A DNA stretch of 64,000 nucleotides from contig JAJZUS010000001.1 of assembly GCA_021848365.1 (NCBI GenBank), positions 62,001 through 126,000 of the forward strand, written 5' to 3'. This stretch comes from Actinomycetes bacterium (GTDB taxonomy: Bacteria; Actinomycetota; Acidimicrobiia; Acidimicrobiales; RAAP-2). Shown in pieces: positions 30,312 through 39,574 of this stretch (its first letter is position 1; each line of letters opens with the position of its first letter). Both the position numbers and the translations under genes were made by a program. The notes under the pieces were generated by a model that saw nothing but the letters and a program-made list of their open reading frames with translations, had not been told where the DNA came from and searched no databases.

Positions 30312-31902
30312 GTGACCGACCCCACCCCCCACACCAGCGCGGCGGAGCGACGTCGTTGGCTCGCGATGCCCTTCATCGCCCTCGGCGTGGCGATGATCAT
30401 CGTCGACGCGACCATCGTCAACGTCGCCGTGCCCTCGATCATCCGCACCCTCCACCTCACCGCCACGACGGCCGAGTGGCTCAACTCCATCTACGCACTG
30501 GTCTTCGCCGCCCTGCTCATCTCCGCCGGACGGCTCGGCGACCGCTGGGGCCGTCGCCGGCTCTTCCTCATCGGGACGATCGTCTTCGTCGCGGCGAGTC
30601 TGGTCGCCGCGACGGCCGGGAGCGGGTCGGTCCTCATCCTCGGGCGGCTCCTCCAGGGCATCGGGGGGCGATGGTCCTGCCGGCCACCCTCTCGAGCGTG
30701 AACGCACTCTTCACCGGCCACGAGCGGGCGATCGCCTTCGCCATCTGGGGGTCGACCATCGGGGGCGTGGCGGCCCTCGGACCGCTCGTCGGCGGCTGGC
30801 TCACCACCGACTTCTCCTGGCGCTGGGCCTTCTTCGTCAACGTCCCGGTCGGGGTCCTCATCGTGGTCGGCATCGCGCTCTTCATCCCCGAGACCTCCCA
30901 GCCGGAGGCCGCGCGCGGCACCGACCTCGCGGGCAACGCGCTCGTCACCCTCGGCTTCGCGGCCCTGGTCGCCGCCCTCATCGAGGGGGCCCGCTACGGC
31001 TGGTGGACGGCGCTCACCCCGCTGCGGCTCGGCGCCCTGCACTGGCCGAGCGGCTGGATCTCGCCGATCCCGGTCGCCACCGTCGTCGGGCTCACCAGCC
31101 TCGCGGCCTTCGTCGTCGTCGAGCGCGGTCGCCGACGGGTCGGACGACCGGTCCTCGTCGACCTCTCCCTCTTCTCCATCCGCAGCTTCTCCGCGGGCAA
31201 CCTCGCGGCCCTCGTCGTCTCGCTCGGCGAGTTCGGCGTCCTCTTCGTCCTCCCCCTCTTCCTCCAGGGAGTCCGCGGCTACAGCGCGCTCGGCACGGGG
31301 ACGATCCTCCTGGCGCTCGCGAGCGGGACCCTCGTCGCGGGCGGGCTCACGCCCCAGCTGGCCCGACGAATCTCGGCGCGCGGCGTCGCCCGCCTGGGCC
31401 TCGCCCTCGAGGCCGTCGGCCTCTCCCTCCTCGCCCTCGTGATCGGGCCGAACGTCGGGGGCTGGACCCTCGTGCCGGGCCTCCTCGTCTACGGGCTCGG
31501 CGTCGGCATGGCGACGGCCCAGCTGACCGGCGTCATCCTCGCCGACGTCCCGGTCGCCCAGAGCGGCTCGGCCTCGGGCGTCCAGAGCACCGTGCGCCAG
31601 GTGGGCTCGGCCCTCGGCATCGCCATCCTCGGCACCGTCTACGTGGTCGACATCGGGCGGCGCACCCTCGCCGGGCTCGCCCGCGTCCCGGGGCTCGCGA
31701 CTCCCGCCCGCGACGCCCTCGCGGCGGCGGTGCGCGCGAGTGGGGGCGCCGTCGTCCACACGCTCCCCCCCGGACCCGTCGCCGAGGCGGCGGCCCGGGC
31801 CGTCGCGACGACGACGCGCCTCGACGCGGCCCTCGCCGCCCTCTTCATCCTCGTGGGCCTCGCGGCCACCTTCCGCCTGCCCCGCCAGAGTCCCCCGGCC
31901 TG

Positions 31903-31903
<1 letters not shown>
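30312..31903 (+). pseudogene. DHA2-type MFS drug-efflux transporter with a -1 frameshift
   Basis: An EmrB/QacA-like 14-helix exporter (about 530 residues if intact). The first frame (30312-30668) carries helices 1-3 and motif A (GDRWGRRRLF) and reaches RLLQGIGG; the family motif continues as AMVLPATLS in the frame starting at the GCG of 30668-30670. One G is missing from the run of six at 30663-30668. Without correction the protein stops at 30701 after about 130 residues. GTG at 30312 is chosen because the ATG at 30300 lies within the palindrome. It may be a sequencing error, a decayed gene, or rescued by slippage on the G-run. Confidence 0.8.
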
Positions 31904-32785
<882 letters not shown>

Positions 32786-34201
32786 TTAGACGTTGTCGGG
32801 GTGCAGGTGGCTGGGCGTGAGGAGCGGCTCGCCGAAGGTGGGCTCCGGGAAGGCCTCCTCCTCGTGGATCGCGATGTCCCCCACGGAGAGTACCTCGTCG
32901 GTCTCGCGCAGCCCCCGGAGGAGCTTCTTCACGACGTAGAAGATGATCGCGGTCATGACCCCGGTGTAGAGGATGATCCAGAGGGCGGCGAGGAACTGCT
33001 CCCAGAGCTGGTGGAAGGAGTGGGTGTAGAACCACCCGCCGACCGAGAAGCTGCCCGACCCCTTGTAGTGGCGGCCCGTGACCCCGTACTGGACCATGCC
33101 GGGGTCGGCGAGGATCCCGACGAGGAGTCCCCCCACGAGCCCCGCGATGCCGTGGGTGTAGACGACGCCCATCGCGTCGTCGACCTTCGAGAAGGGCCGC
33201 ACCCGCGAGAGGTAGTTCCAGGCGACCCAGACGATCGAGGCCGCGATGAGGCCCACGAGCATCGCGCCGGTGCCGTTCACCCAGCCGGCCGAGGGGGTGA
33301 TCGCCACCAGCCCGCAGAGCATCCCGTTGAGCGCCCCGAGGAAGGTGGGCTTCTTCTGGCGCGAGAAGGCCATGTCGAGCAGGAGCCAGGTGAGCACCCC
33401 GACGGCCGTCGCCACGTTGGTGTTGAGGACGGCCGAGGCGGCGTCGACGCCGGCGTAGAAGGGGTCGCCCCCGTTGAAGCCGTTCCAGCCGAGCCAGAGG
33501 ATCCCCGCCCCGATCGCCACCATCATGAGGTTGCTCGGGAAGGCGTTCTCCCGGTCCTGCCAGCGCCGCGGCCCGAGGATGGCCGCGCCCACGAAGGCGG
33601 CGACCCCGGCCGAGAGGTGGATGACGTAGCCGCCCGAGTAGTCGACGGCCCCCTTCTGGGCGAAGAAGCCCCCACCCCAGAGCAGGGCCGCGTCGACGGT
33701 GTAGACGAGGGTGATCCACGCCGGCACGATGATCAGCCAGGCCCGGAACTTGAGCCGCCCGACGAGGGCCCCGAGGAAGAGCAGGGGCGTGATCGCCGCG
33801 AAGACGAACTGGAAGTAGGCGAGGGTCGCCGTCGAGTAGTGGAAGGGGATGAGGGTGTTCGCCCCCGAGACGGCCTGGCCCTGCTCGGCCCCGGCCGTCG
33901 AGAGCGGGGTGAAGTGGCCGATGAAGCCGCTCCAGAACGAGCCCGTCGGCCCGAAGTGGGCCTGGGGCCCGAAGGCCATGTTGTAGCCCCAGAGCATCCA
34001 GACGACCAGGGTCAGCGAGAAGCCGGTGAAGGTCATCAGCATCGTGTTGACGATCCACTTCTTGCGCACCAGGCCGCCGTAGAGGACGCTGAGCCCCGGC
34101 AGGCTCATCAGTCCCACCAGCGTCGCCGCCACCATCTGCCAGGTGTTGTCGGCGGGGTTCAACCAGCTCGGGTACGGGATGTTGGTCACCGCGATGAGCA
34201 C
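32786..34201 (-). CDS. amtB: ammonium transporter
   Basis: A 471-residue Amt protein with 11 predicted membrane helices. Signature stretches include YGGLVRKKWIVNTM, the pore region LSAGVAAFVGAAILGPR and THGIAGLVGGLLVG with the pore histidine. GTG start with a GGAGG upstream. It is first in amtB-glnK and is preceded by a four-box GlnR-like operator. Confidence 0.96.
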   Translation of the reverse strand: MLIAVTNIPYPSWLNPADNTWQMVAATLVGLMSLPGLSVLYGGLVRKKWIVNTMLMTFTGFSLTLVVWMLWGYNMAFGPQAHFGPTGSFWSGFIGHFTPLSTAGAEQGQAVSGANTLIPFHYSTATLAYFQFVFAAITPLLFLGALVGRLKFRAWLIIVPAWITLVYTVDAALLWGGGFFAQKGAVDYSGGYVIHLSAGVAAFVGAAILGPRRWQDRENAFPSNLMMVAIGAGILWLGWNGFNGGDPFYAGVDAASAVLNTNVATAVGVLTWLLLDMAFSRQKKPTFLGALNGMLCGLVAITPSAGWVNGTGAMLVGLIAASIVWVAWNYLSRVRPFSKVDDAMGVVYTHGIAGLVGGLLVGILADPGMVQYGVTGRHYKGSGSFSVGGWFYTHSFHQLWEQFLAALWIILYTGVMTAIIFYVVKKLLRGLRETDEVLSVGDIAIHEEEAFPEPTFGEPLLTPSHLHPDNV

Positions 34202-34266
34202 GCGCCCTCCTCACTTCCTCGGGAGGGCGACGCTGACCTCGACTGGCTCCAGTGTGGCCAGCGAGG

Positions 34267-34304
34267 ATTTCGGAGTCGTTAGCGGCGTGTTTCGGGTCTG
34301 TGAA
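34267..34304 (-). promoter_or_regulatory. four-box GlnR-type operator upstream of amtB
   Basis: Read toward amtB: TTCAC, 6 bp, GAAAC, 6 bp, CTAAC, 6 bp, GAAAT. The Streptomyces GlnR consensus is GTnAC-N6-GAAAC repeated with 6-bp gaps. All three spacings are exact, and the boxes lie 66-103 bp before the start codon, as at known amtB promoters. The first base of each GTnAC half deviates. Confidence 0.75.
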
Positions 34305-36332
34305 CTACGAATCGGCGAGCGAGCGCTCGAGGACCTGGGCGATGTCGAGCACCCGGACCTCCTCGCGGCCCTCGGCCTTCACGCCGTCGTCGAGCATGAT
34401 CATGCAGAACGGACAGGCCGTCGCCACGTACTCGGCCCCGGTCGCGAGGGCCTCGCGGGCCCGGTCGCTGTTGACGCGCGTGCCGATCTTCTCCTCCATC
34501 CACATGCGCGCCCCGCCCGCGCCGCAGCAGAAGCTGCGCTCGCGGCTGCGGTCCATCTCGAGGCGCTCGACCCCTGGCACCGCGGAGATCGCCCCGCGGG
34601 GGTCGTCGAAGACCCGGTTGTGGCGCCCGAGGTAGCAGGCGTCGTGGTAGACGACCTTTCCGGCGAAGGAGCCGCCGGGGGTGAGACGGCCCGTCGCCAC
34701 GAGGTGGTTCAGCAGCTCGGAGTGGTGCACGACCTCGTAGTCGCCGCCGAGGGCCGGGTACTCGTTCTTGATCGTGTTGAAGCAGTGGGCGCAGGTCGTC
34801 ACGATCTTGCGGGCCTTCACCTCGTTGAGGGTCGCGACGTTGGCCTTGGCCATCTCCTGGAAGAGGTACTCGTTGCCCATGCGCCGCGCCGGGTCCCCGG
34901 TGCAGGACTCGCGCTGACCGAGGATGGCGAAGCCGACGCCGGCGCGCTTCAGCAGGCGCGCGGTCGAGATCGCCTGGTTGCGGCCGCGCTCGTCCAGCGA
35001 TCCGGCGCAGCCGACCCAGTAGAGGTACTCGACGTCGTCGGGGATCTCGTCGGTGACGATGGGTACCTCGAAGTCGAGGGCGCTCAGCCAGTCGGTCCGC
35101 TTGGAGGACCCCAGTCCCCAGGGGTCGCCCTGGTTCTCCATGTTGCGCAGCAGGAGCCCCGCCTCGGTCGGGAAGCGCGACTCCATGAGGACCTCGTAGC
35201 GGCGCATGTCGATGATCGCGTCGACGTGCTCGATGTCGACCGGGCACTGCTCGACGCAACTGCCGCACGTGGTGCACGACCACAGCACGTCGGGGTCGAT
35301 CACGCCGCCGACCAGCGTGCCGGCCTCGGCGGTCCCCTCGCCGGAGAGGAGACGGTCGGCGGAGGCGAAGAGGTTGTCGCGCAGCCCCATGATGAGGAGC
35401 TTCGGGCTCAGGGGCTTGCCGGTGTTCCAGGCCGGGCAGACCGACTGGCACCGACCGCACTCGGTGCAGGTCGAGAAGTCGAGCATCTGCTTCCAGGTGA
35501 AGTCCTCCAAGTGCCCCACGCCGAAGACGGTGTCCTCGGTGACGTGCTCCATGTCCATGTCGGGGGTCTTGTCGAGCCCGCCGAGGGCCCGGGGACGGCG
35601 CGAGAAGCCGACGTTGAGCGGCGCGAGGAAGATGTGCAGGTGCTTCGAGTAGGAGACGAAGACGAGGAAGCCGGCGATCACCGCGATGTTGGCGAGGAGG
35701 AAGACCGCCTCGAGCACGCTGTTGACCCCGGTGCCGAGCGGTCGGAGCCAGACGGCGACGACGTGGCTCGCGAAGGCCCACTTCGACTGGCCGAAGGGGA
35801 AGTGCCCGGTCGCGACCTGGGCCCCGCGGTAGAGGAGGAGGGTGACGACCACCATCGCGATGAGGAAGAGCGTCAGCCACGCGGCCCCGAGGTGGCTGCC
35901 GTAGAAGCGGCTGGCCCGATCCTTGCGGGCCGGGGCGTTCTTGACGCGGATCGCGGTGAAGACGACGAGCGACACGAGGACGGCCGTCGAGAAGAAGTCC
36001 TCGACGAAGCCCAGCCAGTTGTCCGTCCCGATGAGCGGGATGTGGAAGTTGCGGCTGAAGAGGGCCCCGTAGGCCTCGACGATCGTGGCGAGCAGGATCA
36101 TGAAGCCCCACATCGTGAAGAAGTGGGCGGTGCCGGGGACGGTCCAGCGCAGCAGCTTGCGCTGGCCGGCCACCTCGGTGAGCTCGGCCTCGGCGACACG
36201 GCCCCAGCCGCCCCAGCGCCGTGGCGCCTCCTTACCGGTGCGCACGAGCCGCGACAGCCACCAGAAGCGCCGTCCGGCGATGGCGAAGCAGACGATCGAG
36301 ATCCCGAGTCCGATGATGATGCGAGCGAGCAC
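34305..36332 (-). CDS. EtfD-like membrane Fe-S oxidoreductase (ETF:menaquinone type)
   Basis: A 675-residue protein. Residues 1-240 hold about six membrane helices like NarI/HdrE cytochrome subunits. Then come two [4Fe-4S] motifs, CTECGRCQSVCP (289-300) and CTTCGSCVEQCP (353-364), and two cysteine-rich CCG domains, with CAHCFNTIKNEYP and SFCCGAGGARMWME. The layout matches mycobacterial EtfD (Rv0338c), which passes electrons from ETF to menaquinone during fatty-acid oxidation. GTG start with RBS GGGAGGAG. Confidence 0.87.
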   Translation of the reverse strand: MLARIIIGLGISIVCFAIAGRRFWWLSRLVRTGKEAPRRWGGWGRVAEAELTEVAGQRKLLRWTVPGTAHFFTMWGFMILLATIVEAYGALFSRNFHIPLIGTDNWLGFVEDFFSTAVLVSLVVFTAIRVKNAPARKDRASRFYGSHLGAAWLTLFLIAMVVVTLLLYRGAQVATGHFPFGQSKWAFASHVVAVWLRPLGTGVNSVLEAVFLLANIAVIAGFLVFVSYSKHLHIFLAPLNVGFSRRPRALGGLDKTPDMDMEHVTEDTVFGVGHLEDFTWKQMLDFSTCTECGRCQSVCPAWNTGKPLSPKLLIMGLRDNLFASADRLLSGEGTAEAGTLVGGVIDPDVLWSCTTCGSCVEQCPVDIEHVDAIIDMRRYEVLMESRFPTEAGLLLRNMENQGDPWGLGSSKRTDWLSALDFEVPIVTDEIPDDVEYLYWVGCAGSLDERGRNQAISTARLLKRAGVGFAILGQRESCTGDPARRMGNEYLFQEMAKANVATLNEVKARKIVTTCAHCFNTIKNEYPALGGDYEVVHHSELLNHLVATGRLTPGGSFAGKVVYHDACYLGRHNRVFDDPRGAISAVPGVERLEMDRSRERSFCCGAGGARMWMEEKIGTRVNSDRAREALATGAEYVATACPFCMIMLDDGVKAEGREEVRVLDIAQVLERSLADS

Positions 36333-36367
36333 CGCACTCCTCCCTCACGGCCCCACGGGGCCGTCTC

Positions 36368-36934
36368 TCACTTCGTGAAGTTCTCCCAGTAACGACTCGC
36401 CGTCGGTCCCCGCTGCCCGCGGTACTTGGACCCGAGTCCCGCCGATCCGTAGGGCCGGTCGGCCGGCGTCGTCATCTCGAAGAAGCTGATCTGGCCGATC
36501 TTCATGCCCGGGTAGAGCGTGATCGGCAGGTTGGCGACGTTCGACAGCTCGAGGGTGAGGTGTCCATCCCACCCCGCGTCGACGAAACCCGCGGTCGAGT
36601 GAATGAGGAGCCCCAGGCGCCCGAGCGAGGACTTCCCCTCGAGTCGCGCGACCAGGTCGTCGGGGATCACCACGCGCTCGATGGTCGACCCCAACAGGAA
36701 CTCGCCGGGGTGCAGGATCATCGGGTTGGTGGGGCCGACGTCGATCAACTCGGTGAGATCCTCCATCGGCTCGCGCACGTCGATCACTCGACGGGAGTGA
36801 TTGCGGAACGCGCGAAACAGTTGATCGACGTGGAGGTCGACCGACGACGGCTGGATGCAGTCCTCACCGAGCGGATCGATGACGATCCGACCCGAGGCCA
36901 GCGCCTCCTTGATGGACCGGTCCGAGAGCACCAT
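36368..36934 (-). CDS. dcd: dCTP deaminase
   Basis: A 188-residue Dcd, making dUTP or dUMP from d[15 protein letters not shown] starts the family-typical N-terminus, and [12 protein letters not shown] plus [18 protein letters not shown] carry the catalytic Glu and active-site loop. The C-terminus [19 protein letters not shown] fits bifunctional dCTP deaminase/dUTPases of Actinomycetota. The ATG at 36934 is chosen over an upstream in-frame ATG at 36982. Confidence 0.94.
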   Translation of the reverse strand: MVLSDRSIKEALASGRIVIDPLGEDCIQPSSVDLHVDQLFRAFRNHSRRVIDVREPMEDLTELIDVGPTNPMILHPGEFLLGSTIERVVIPDDLVARLEGKSSLGRLGLLIHSTAGFVDAGWDGHLTLELSNVANLPITLYPGMKIGQISFFEMTTPADRPYGSAGLGSKYRGQRGPTASRYWENFTK

Positions 36935-37047
36935 GACGCTCGTCACGCTACTCGCCGGAAACCCGACGGTTCGGCCCCGCACGGGCGCACCACCCCGAGA
37001 CCCGCAACTGGCCGGACCTCGAATCCCACGACTACGATGGCGGCCAC

Positions 37048-37121
37048 GCGGGTGTAGTTCAGCGGCAGAACATCAGCTTCCCAAGCTGAGAACGCGGGTT
37101 CGATTCCCGTCGCCCGCTCCA
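37048..37121 (+). tRNA. tRNA-Gly (CCC)
   Basis: Cloverleaf: acceptor GCGGGTG/CGCCCGC, D stem GTTC/GAAC, anticodon stem TCAGC/GCTGA with loop TTCCCAA (anticodon CCC), T stem GCGGG/CCCGT with loop TTCGATT, discriminator T and encoded CCA. It is the likely integration site of the element to its right. Confidence 0.95.
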
Positions 37122-37134
37122 AGCCGGATTCCTC

Positions 37135-37161
37135 GGAAACCCCTTGTTGACAAGGGTTTCC
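37135..37161 (+). terminator. hairpin after tRNA-Gly
   Basis: GGAAACCCCTTG pairs with CAAGGGTTTCC around a TTGA loop, giving about 11 base pairs with one bulged C. No T-run follows. It could end the tRNA transcript or belong to the attachment region. Confidence 0.45.
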
Positions 37162-37206
37162 GGAGTTGCCACCTTCGACCAGTGATGTCCGAGGTCGTCC
37201 ATCTCT

Positions 37207-37256
37207 ACCTGCCCACAACTTGCCCGCCGGGGAAGATCCTGCCCGGAACCTGCCCG
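37207..37256 (+). repeat. four spaced 9-bp repeats, candidate integrase arm sites
   Basis: ACCTGCCCA (37207), ACTTGCCCG (37218), TCCTGCCCG (37237), ACCTGCCCG (37248). Starts are 11, 19 and 11 bp apart, so they form two pairs 30 bp apart. They lie between tRNA-Gly and the integrase remnant, where arm-type sites of tyrosine integrases are found. Confidence 0.6.
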
Positions 37257-37310
37257 CGGACGGTTCGTGGATGCGCTGAGGACGGGGACCTCGGTGTCAC
37301 GCATCGACGC

Positions 37311-37451
37311 TCAGTCGTGCGGTGACGTCGTGCGAGCCGCGAGGGCGTCCAGCATTTCCCCGAGTAAGTCGTCATGATCGCGGGTGGCGTGCTGGTATCG
37401 GAGTGCCGCCTGTGCCGAGGCGTGTTCCGCGCGGTGCTCGAACGCGACCAT
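37311..37451 (-). pseudogene. tyrosine-type site-specific integrase, C-terminal remnant
   Basis: The minus strand reads 46 codons ending at 37311 with HASAQAALRYQHATRDHDDL followed by LGEMLDALA. This is the usual end of actinophage/ICE integrases after the catalytic Tyr region (AALRYQHA carries the conserved tyrosine). An in-frame TGA lies 12 codons before the ATG, and no further integrase sequence is seen upstream, so it is a stub. Its 3' end faces tRNA-Gly 190 bp away, the normal orientation for tRNA-targeted elements. Confidence 0.7.
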
Positions 37452-37566
37452 TGACGCTCCGGTCACTCGATACTCCGCGCTGATTCAGAGAAGGATTCTC
37501 CAAGAACAGATGGGTTCGAACCATGGCACCGCCCTCCAGAGTGGCGTCTCGCTGGGAGCGGAGTGA

Positions 37567-39486
37567 ATGAACCTTCTACGTGGCACGCCGGTGCCGATGG
37601 TTACCATCGGAACGATGCTGGCGTATCTAGCCACCAAGGATGAATTCGTGCGCGACGCGCCCAGCATCGCCGACATCGTTCAAGACTCGGTCCGACAGCA
37701 CTTGGGCATCTCGATCGCGCACGGTTCGTCGGAGTACTCCTCGTGGCAGAACTCGCTGGGCAACGCCATGTTTCACGTCATGAACAGCCCCGATGTACCG
37801 GCCGACGCCGGCGTTGCCGTCGAATATCGAATCAACGGCCGACGGCAACGAATCGACTTTCTCGTTGCGGGGATGGACGAGCGGGGACAAAAGAATCTCG
37901 TCATCATCGAACTCAAGCAGTGGTCGACCGTTGACGCCTCGCCCCTCCGCGATTGCGTGCGGACATTCGTCGGTCACTCGACGCGTGACGTCATCCATCC
38001 CTCCTACCAGGCGTGGTCGTACGCTCGGCAGCTCCTGGACTTCTACGAAGTCGTCGAGGCGGACGACATCCGCGTCCATCCCTGCGCGTACGTCCACAAC
38101 TGCGACCAACCGGGTCCGTTGTTCGACAGCGGGCTGGCCCCGATCCTCACGAAGGCCCCCCTCTTCATCCAGGGTGAGCACCTCAAGCTCCGATCCCACA
38201 TCGCTAGTCGGGTCCAGACGGGACCAGGAACCACTCTCCTCGAGAGCGTTGACACGAGTGCCGTTCGGCCGGGCAAGCAGCTCGTCGAGGCACTGACCGA
38301 GATGCTCGACGGCAACGAGGAATTCACCCTCGTCGACGAACAGAAGTTGACTCTCGAGCAGATCGTCGACCTCGCGCGTCGTACCGCAGCCACGGGCAAG
38401 AGCGTGATGCTCGTGAAAGGAGGCCCGGGTACGGGCAAGTCCCTGATAGCCGTGAACAGCATGGTGCGCTTGAGCCAGGAGGGCTTGAACGTCCGCTACG
38501 TCACCAAGAACGCGGCCCCCCGTCGCGTCTACGAGCGCAAGCTCCAGGGTCGGTACCGCGCCGCCGACATCCGAGAGATGTTCGTCACCTCGGATGCCTT
38601 CCGCGAAGCAGAGCGGGACGCCTATGACGTCCTCCTCGTCGACGAAGCCCACCGGCTCCCCCTCCGCGGTGGTCTCTACGGCAACCTGGGCGAACATCAG
38701 GTGAGGGAGATCATTCGCAGTGCGCGGACGAGCGTCTTCTTCGTCGACGAGGACCAGATGGTGACCTGGCGCGACGTTGGCACCGTGGCGGAGATCGAGG
38801 AGTGTGCGACCGCGGAATCTGCCGCCCTCTCCTCGACCGAGCTCTCGAGTCAGTTTCGATGCGCGGGCGCCGAGGAGTACATGGACTGGCTTGACGCCAC
38901 CCTCGGGCTCAATGATCAGCAGCCGAGCCCCCTGCCGGTTTCGTCTTTCGACTTCCGAGTTCTCGACGACCCAGAGGAACTCCGCGAATTGATCGTGGAG
39001 AAGAACCGATCCAACAATCGATCTCGTCTCGTAGCGGGCTATTGCTGGAATTGGGTGAGCCGACGTGATCCCCGCGCCTACGACATCGAGATTCCCGGCA
39101 CTCGATTCAAGATGAAGTGGAACCTGGAGACCGACGGGTCGACCTGGATGATCGAGCCGCACTCGGTCGACCAAGTGGGCTGCATTCACACGGCGCAAGG
39201 CCTCGAGTGCGAGTACGTAGGCGTCATCATCGGACCGGATCTCATCGAGAGAGACGGCGACCTCGTCACCGATCCCTTCGCACGAGCGAGGACCGATCAG
39301 TCCCTCAAGGGATTCAAGCGGGACCTCGATCGGGATCGCGACGGGGCACTTCGTCGTGCCGATCGATTGATTAGGAACACCTACATGACACTCATGTCGC
39401 GCGGCATGAGTGGTTGCTACGTCTACTGCACTGACGACGGCGCGCGCGACTACTTTCGGCGAGCAACTCGTACTCACTCAAACTGA
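37567..39486 (+). CDS. PD-(D/E)XK nuclease fused to DUF2075 (Schlafen-type) helicase
   Basis: A 639-residue protein with two parts. Residues 80-120 carry a PD-(D/E)XK core: Glu86, Asp97 in RIDFLV and Glu115-x-Lys117 in VIIELKQW. From about 275 a superfamily 1-like DUF2075 ATPase follows: Walker A GGPGTGKS (285-292), DEAH box 359-362, SSQFRC, and HTAQGLECEYVGVI (541-554), ending NTYMTLMSRGMSGCYVYC. Such nuclease-helicase fusions occur in bacterial defence loci. RBS GGGAGCGGAG supports the ATG at 37567; ATG at 37597 is an alternative. GC is clearly lower than in the core genes. Confidence 0.87.
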   Translation: MNLLRGTPVPMVTIGTMLAYLATKDEFVRDAPSIADIVQDSVRQHLGISIAHGSSEYSSWQNSLGNAMFHVMNSPDVPADAGVAVEYRINGRRQRIDFLVAGMDERGQKNLVIIELKQWSTVDASPLRDCVRTFVGHSTRDVIHPSYQAWSYARQLLDFYEVVEADDIRVHPCAYVHNCDQPGPLFDSGLAPILTKAPLFIQGEHLKLRSHIASRVQTGPGTTLLESVDTSAVRPGKQLVEALTEMLDGNEEFTLVDEQKLTLEQIVDLARRTAATGKSVMLVKGGPGTGKSLIAVNSMVRLSQEGLNVRYVTKNAAPRRVYERKLQGRYRAADIREMFVTSDAFREAERDAYDVLLVDEAHRLPLRGGLYGNLGEHQVREIIRSARTSVFFVDEDQMVTWRDVGTVAEIEECATAESAALSSTELSSQFRCAGAEEYMDWLDATLGLNDQQPSPLPVSSFDFRVLDDPEELRELIVEKNRSNNRSRLVAGYCWNWVSRRDPRAYDIEIPGTRFKMKWNLETDGSTWMIEPHSVDQVGCIHTAQGLECEYVGVIIGPDLIERDGDLVTDPFARARTDQSLKGFKRDLDRDRDGALRRADRLIRNTYMTLMSRGMSGCYVYCTDDGARDYFRRATRTHSN

Positions 39487-39491
39487 CGTGA

Positions 39492-39514
39492 GGGTCTGCC
39501 CTCGGATCAGACCC
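39492..39514. terminator. hairpin between convergent genes
   Basis: GGGTCTG, a 9-base loop and CAGACCC, starting six bases after the nuclease-helicase stop. No T-run. It could end transcription from both sides, since the HNH gene converges here. Confidence 0.4.
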
Positions 39515-39574
39515 CAACACCTTTGCGCGTACCCGAATCGGTACGTCAACTCGTACACAGGCAACGTGCGGCGG

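Noticed and set aside
36855-37325. Open frame running across tRNA-Gly
   Set aside because: A frame over a structural RNA with residues typical of translated tRNA (LRTRVRFPSPAP); not a gene.
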